NCBI GenBank assembly: GCA_023386255.1
Contig: JAEWKB010000067.1
Location: 1-17,343, forward strand
Direction of reading: 5' to 3'
Origin: Bacteroidota bacterium
GTDB taxonomy: Bacteria > Bacteroidota > Bacteroidia > Flavobacteriales > Flavobacteriaceae
Length of the DNA: 17,343 nucleotides
Positions 13,404-17,343 of this stretch are shown here, piece by piece. Within the stretch, counting starts at the first letter, position 1. Every line of letters starts with the position of its first letter. The translations under genes were made by a program, and so were the position numbers. Below the pieces are notes generated by a model. It had not been told where the DNA came from and ran no database searches. It saw nothing but the letters and a program-made list of their open reading frames with translations.

Positions 13404-13411
13404 CAAAGATA
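13404..13411 (-). promoter_or_regulatory. Putative -7 element (TATCTTTG) of the arsC-like gene
   Basis: CAAAGATA on the plus strand is TATCTTTG on the minus strand. Four bases (TAAA) separate it from the ATG at 13399, the same distance as for the cvpA-like gene, so transcription should start at about the A of the ATG. Confidence 0.6.
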
Positions 13412-13415
13412 GAAA

Positions 13416-13467
13416 AGTCACAGTCACAGTCCTCGGTCTCATCAAAATGTGAACTGCGACTGCGACT
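13416..13467. repeat. Inverted repeat made of AGTCRC units
   Basis: AGTCACAGTCACAGTC (13416-13431) faces AACTGCGACTGCGACT (13452-13467), matching at 13 of 16 positions. Two of the three mismatches become G-U pairs in a minus-strand RNA. Each arm is itself a tandem repeat of a six-base unit. It lies between the divergent arsC-like and DinB genes. Similar CAGTCGCAGT tracts occur, as I remember, between other flavobacterial genes. Confidence 0.65.
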
Positions 13468-13514
13468 GAAAACTAAAATTGTTACTTTTATACGCATAAA
13501 AATCATCATCAAAA

Positions 13515-13970
13515 ATGGAAAACGAATTTAATATTACCCGTACAAGCCGCGAAGTTTATAACCGCTACTTTGAAAATTATACATTGGAGCAACTGAACAA
13601 AATACCTGCGGGTTTTAACAACAACCTCATCTGGAACATTGGCCATATTATTGTTTCGCAGCAAATGCTGGTATACATGGGTTCAGGGCAACAGCCAATG
13701 GTAAGCAAGGAGTTAATTGCCATGTACATGCGCGGCACAAAGCCGGAACGTGACGTGACACAGGAGGAAGCCGATGAAATAAAGTCTCTGTTATTTTCAA
13801 CTATAGAAAAAACAGAAGAAGATTACCGCAACGGTTTGTTTACCGGTTATACCGAAAGAAAAACCGAATTAGGCTTTGTGCTTACATCGGTTGAATTTGC
13901 TATTGCTTTTAATAATTATCATGAAGGGGTGCATTTGGGAATTATGATGCAGCTGAGGAAGTTTGTGTAA
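13515..13970 (+). CDS. DinB family protein (putative metal-dependent, four-helix bundle)
   Basis: The 151-aa protein has the DinB fold signature: His44 in WNIGHIIVSQQ, then His136 and His140 in NNYHEGVHLGIMMQLRK. This His...HxxxH triad binds a metal in family members. The mostly helical composition and the length also fit. DinB proteins include thiol transferases and enzymes acting on bacillithiol or similar thiols, and many of unknown role; the damage-inducible name comes from Bacillus. The start ATG at 13515 is preceded by TACTTTTA at 13483-13490, a 7-of-8 match to TAnnTTTG. It converges with the lipoprotein gene across a hairpin-forming gap. Substrate unknown. Confidence 0.88.
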   Translation: MENEFNITRTSREVYNRYFENYTLEQLNKIPAGFNNNLIWNIGHIIVSQQMLVYMGSGQQPMVSKELIAMYMRGTKPERDVTQEEADEIKSLLFSTIEKTEEDYRNGLFTGYTERKTELGFVLTSVEFAIAFNNYHEGVHLGIMMQLRKFV

Positions 13971-13977
13971 GTTATAT

Positions 13978-14025
13978 AGTTCGGGTTACAAGTTGCGAGT
14001 CAACACGTAACTCATAATCCGAAAC
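13978..14025. repeat. Hairpin between the convergent DinB and lipoprotein genes
   Basis: TCGGGTTA (13981-13988) pairs with TAATCCGA (14015-14022), with one G-T pair, and GAGT (13997-14000) with ACTC (14010-14013) around a nine-base loop. Position between two convergent stops suggests a terminator role, though no long T-run is present. The left arm resembles the GTTGCGGGTT units between yicC and gmk. Confidence 0.6.
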
Positions 14026-14038
14026 TTAATAATTTATG

Positions 14039-14833
14039 CTACTTCACCTTTAAATACTGCTGCACCTGCTCATACGGCAGCAGCAGTTCCTTTTGCTGCT
14101 CGGCATAGGAGGCTACTTCATACGCATTGTAATACAGCAGCAGCCCGTTTTTGGTAAAGAATATGTTCTGCGGAAGCACAAATTTATCATTCTCGAACAT
14201 CAGCCCGGTAGCATTGATATTCTTACCGGCAGGGATCTTAAACTTCTCCCTGAACTTCTTTTCTGCGAAAGCGGTAAAGGCTTTTACATCATTAAAAATA
14301 TCAGCATACTTTAATGACCGGCCTGTAGTGGCATTGAACAGCAAGGACCTTTCACCCGAATAGCCATGTGCCCCGCCGGTAAACATATAGTGGTTCAGTT
14401 TTATGTTAATAATGCTGTCGCACTTATAACCCACTTCTCCGCTAATTTTCGCTTCCCAAGGTACCATTGGGTCTTTAGGGAAATCTTTCTTCATCTTGTC
14501 ATACGCACCAATAAACGAAGCCATTATCTCTACATACGTTTTTCCGTTGGATGGTTTCTCTCCAAAATATACAATACCCCTCACAGTGTTAAATATTTTG
14601 TTGTTGATGCTGTCGGCCACTACGGGTATGTTCTCTGCCAAAGGTACGGTTATACTTACCCTTGTGCAGCCATCGGTGCAGGGCAGGGTGGTTTTCTTTT
14701 GGTGCGTTTCCTGTTTAAACGCAAGTGTAGCCGGCGCGGCTGCAGGCCGGGAAGCTGCATCGGTTTCTTCTTTCTCTTTTTTGCAGCCTGTAAGGCATAC
14801 AGCCAATATAATAATGCAAAGATATCTGGTCAT
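14039..14833 (-). CDS. DUF3298/RsiV-like lipoprotein (DUF4163 plus DUF3298)
   Basis: I chose the ATG at 14831-14833, giving 264 aa that begin MTRYLCIIILAVCLTGC. LTGC is a lipobox with Cys17 as the lipid-modified residue. The open frame extends to 14971, but those 46 extra residues would bury the lipobox and overlap the divergent metB-like gene. After a disordered Ala/Pro linker comes a domain with TRVSITVPLAENIPVVADSI (DUF4163/PdaC type). The DUF3298 part follows, with NHYMFTGGAHGYSGERSLLF and GRSLKYADIF. Relatives include anti-sigma factor RsiV, which binds lysozyme, and PdaC deacetylase, but no catalytic motif is clear here. KKEKEE right after Cys resembles the surface-export signal of Bacteroidota lipoproteins, so it may sit on the outer face of the outer membrane. 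Confidence 0.85.
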   Translation of the reverse strand: MTRYLCIIILAVCLTGCKKEKEETDAASRPAAAPATLAFKQETHQKKTTLPCTDGCTRVSITVPLAENIPVVADSINNKIFNTVRGIVYFGEKPSNGKTYVEIMASFIGAYDKMKKDFPKDPMVPWEAKISGEVGYKCDSIINIKLNHYMFTGGAHGYSGERSLLFNATTGRSLKYADIFNDVKAFTAFAEKKFREKFKIPAGKNINATGLMFENDKFVLPQNIFFTKNGLLLYYNAYEVASYAEQQKELLLPYEQVQQYLKVK

Positions 14834-14892
14834 GGTCTTGTTATTGTTTTGCAAAAGGTTATACCGCCTGTGCTGGAATAACCAAATAACAG

Positions 14893-14925
14893 TAAATTTG
14901 CCTAAATTAATTGATAACAAATTTG
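14893..14925 (+). promoter_or_regulatory. Putative promoter region of the metB-like gene
   Basis: TAAATTTG (14893-14900) fits TAnnTTTG and would give a leader of about 28 bases. A second copy, CAAATTTG (14918-14925), lies 17 bases further on, so the TTTG of the first copy (14897-14900) could serve as a -33 element for the second, giving a leader of only about 3 bases. The sequence alone does not decide between them. Confidence 0.5.
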
Positions 14926-14932
14926 CATTTAT

Positions 14933-16078
14933 ATGAAATTTAACACAAAAACCATACACGGCGGCCAGCATTATGACCCTGCCACAGGCGCGGTAATGCC
15001 ACCTGTTTACCAGACTTCAACCTTTGCGCAGACAAGCCCCGGGCAGCTTATCAGCGGGTACGAATACAGCCGCGGGGGCAACCCAACCAGGACAGCGCTT
15101 GAGAATGCCCTGGCCAGTATAGAGAACGGCGCACGTGGCCTGGCATTTTCATCGGGACTCGCGGCAACCGACTGTGTGCTGCGCATGCTGAAAGCTGGTG
15201 ATGAAGTAATTGCCATGGACGACCTGTATGGAGGTACCTACCGCATGTTTACCAGAGTGTACAAAGACAGCGGGATAAAATTCCACTTTGTGGATATGAA
15301 CGATATTGACAAGCTGAAGTCGCTCTTTAACGAAAACACCAAACTTGTTTGGGTGGAAACGCCAACCAACCCACTCATGAAGCTTGCTGATATTGAAGCC
15401 ATAGGAAAGATAACAAAAGAAAAAGGGGTACTGTTTGCTGTTGATAACACCTTTGCCACGCCATACATTCAGCGCCCGCTTGACCTGGGGGCTGATATTG
15501 TAATGCACTCGGCCACTAAATACCTGGGGGGGCATAGCGATGTTATTGCCGGCGCCCTTATAGCCAAAGATGAACAGCTTGGCGAGCAGCTGCACTTTTT
15601 GCAGTTTGCCACGGGCGCTACGCTGGGCCCGCAGGATTCTTACCTGGTGCTTAGAGGCATCAAAACCCTTCACCTGCGCATGCAGCGCCACTGCGAAAAC
15701 GGGCAGAAGGTTGCGGAATACCTTGCACAACATCCAAAAGTTAAAAAAGTATATTACCCGGGGCTGGAGAACCATCCGTTTCATGATATTGCCAAAAAAC
15801 AGATGCAGAACGGTTTTGGCGGTATGGTTACGTTTACTTTTAATTCCGGTGCCAAAGCTGATGCTATAAGCTTTCTTGAAAAAGTAAGGGTGTTTACGCT
15901 GGCAGAATCACTGGGAGGAGTAGAGTCCCTGGCTAACCACCCGGCGCTAATGACACATGCCTCTATACCGGAAGAAAAACGGAAAGAGATAGGAATTAGT
16001 GACGACCTTGTAAGGCTGAGCGTGGGTGTTGAAGATGCTGAGGACCTGATAGCCGATATAGAGCAGGCACTTTCTTAA
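14933..16078 (+). CDS. Cystathionine gamma-synthase/gamma-lyase type PLP enzyme
   Basis: The 381-aa protein belongs to the Cys/Met metabolism PLP family, which makes or splits cystathionine in the cytoplasm. Visible signatures: PPVYQTSTF near 24, SGYEYSRGGNPTR at 41-53 (phosphate-binding Tyr and Arg), SSGLAATD at 73-80, DDLYGGTYR at 96-104 with the Tyr that stacks on PLP, VWVETPTNP at 139-147, AVDNTFATP with Asp171, and HSATKYLGGHSD with Lys196 as the PLP lysine. ESLGGVESL lies near the C-terminus. Motifs alone do not separate MetB (synthase, methionine synthesis) from cystathionine gamma-lyase; flavobacterial members are usually named as either. Length is normal. It diverges from the lipoprotein gene and precedes gdhA, whose own promoter element suggests separate control. 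Confidence 0.93.
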   Translation: MKFNTKTIHGGQHYDPATGAVMPPVYQTSTFAQTSPGQLISGYEYSRGGNPTRTALENALASIENGARGLAFSSGLAATDCVLRMLKAGDEVIAMDDLYGGTYRMFTRVYKDSGIKFHFVDMNDIDKLKSLFNENTKLVWVETPTNPLMKLADIEAIGKITKEKGVLFAVDNTFATPYIQRPLDLGADIVMHSATKYLGGHSDVIAGALIAKDEQLGEQLHFLQFATGATLGPQDSYLVLRGIKTLHLRMQRHCENGQKVAEYLAQHPKVKKVYYPGLENHPFHDIAKKQMQNGFGGMVTFTFNSGAKADAISFLEKVRVFTLAESLGGVESLANHPALMTHASIPEEKRKEIGISDDLVRLSVGVEDAEDLIADIEQALS

Positions 16079-16094
16079 AGTTAGTAGTTGAGGT

Positions 16095-16132
16095 GTTTGT
16101 TGTTTAGCATCTATGACGGCTTAACAACAAAC
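16095..16132. repeat. Inverted repeat between the metB-like gene and gdhA
   Basis: GTTTGTTGTT (16095-16104) pairs perfectly with AACAACAAAC (16123-16132) around an 18-base loop. It lies 17 bases after the metB-like stop and about 30 bases before the gdhA promoter element. It could end the metB-like transcript, but the stem is AT-rich and no T-run follows. Confidence 0.6.
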
Positions 16133-16163
16133 AGCAAACTCATTAACATTAAACAAAAAAATA

Positions 16164-16171
16164 TATATTTG
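16164..16171 (+). promoter_or_regulatory. Putative -7 element (TATATTTG) of gdhA
   Basis: TATATTTG matches TAnnTTTG fully and predicts a leader of about 42 bases, the longest of the promoters seen here. No -33 TTTG is visible at the usual distance. The element follows an AT-rich stretch. Confidence 0.6.
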
Positions 16172-16205
16172 CCACAACTAACGAAAACGTTTTCTTAACT
16201 ACTAA

Positions 16206-17343
<1,138 letters not shown>

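Noticed and set aside
14366..14881. 171-codon plus-strand open frame antisense to the lipoprotein
   Set aside because: The minus-strand product has a lipobox and DUF3298 motifs; the plus-strand product is Cys/Phe-rich without structure.
14834..14971. Upstream extension of the lipoprotein frame to an ATG at 14971
   Set aside because: It would bury the signal peptide and lipobox and overlap the divergent metB-like gene and its promoter.
15149..15784. 211-codon antisense open frame inside the metB-like gene
   Set aside because: The plus-strand gene is a complete, motif-rich enzyme; the antisense frame has no recognisable domain and is a by-product of codon use.

Overview
The window looks like chromosomal DNA of a member of the Flavobacteriaceae (Bacteroidota), probably Flavobacterium or a close relative. 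Three things point there. The BatC-BatD-BatE tail and the yicC-gmk-nadD block are arrangements I know from that family. Several genes are preceded by the Bacteroidota -7 promoter element TAnnTTTG with little sign of Shine-Dalgarno sites. The exported proteins have Bacteroidota-style signal peptides or lipoboxes. This reading rests on recognition of protein families and motifs; no search was run.

Layout. (1) 1-2893 (+): the end of a Bat (aerotolerance-type) operon, with the 3' end of batC, then batD and batE. (2) 2894-3415 (-): a CvpA-family membrane protein whose stop codon abuts that of batE. (3) 3496-5362 (+): an unrecognised conserved-looking 118-aa protein, pheS, and a second unrecognised protein one base after pheS. 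(4) 5363-5591: an intergenic region rich in inverted repeats. (5) 5592-8390 (+): a large secreted GH92 alpha-mannosidase with C-terminal accessory domains, closed by a strong terminator. (6) 8540-10530 (-): gpsA followed by a TerC-family transporter. (7) 10851-13399 (-): nadD, gmk, yicC and an ArsC/Spx-like thioredoxin-fold protein, ended by a bidirectional-looking terminator. (8) 13515-13970 (+): a DinB-family protein, facing a DUF3298/RsiV-like lipoprotein (14039-14833, -). (9) 14933-16078 (+): a cystathionine gamma-synthase/lyase-type PLP enzyme. (10) 16218 to the window end (+): the first 375 codons of an NADP-type glutamate dehydrogenase.

How the genes fit together. Most are housekeeping: translation (pheS), NAD synthesis (nadD), nucleotide metabolism (gmk), phospholipid precursors (gpsA), sulphur amino acids (metB-like) and ammonium assimilation (gdhA). 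The GH92 enzyme is the clearest accessory function. It stands alone, with no SusC/SusD pair beside it, so it is not in a recognisable polysaccharide utilisation locus within this window.

I see no mobile element, CRISPR array, tRNA or rRNA, and no defence system or clearly new multi-gene system. The points most worth a second look are regulatory: a hairpin that includes the GH92 start codon and coincides with a 14-codon upstream ORF overlapping that start by ATGA; an 18-bp perfect inverted repeat in the same leader; a 14-bp palindrome where the pheS -33 region would lie; two genes whose TATCTTTG element sits four bases from ATG, suggesting leaderless transcripts; and a set of degenerate, hairpin-forming repeats between genes.
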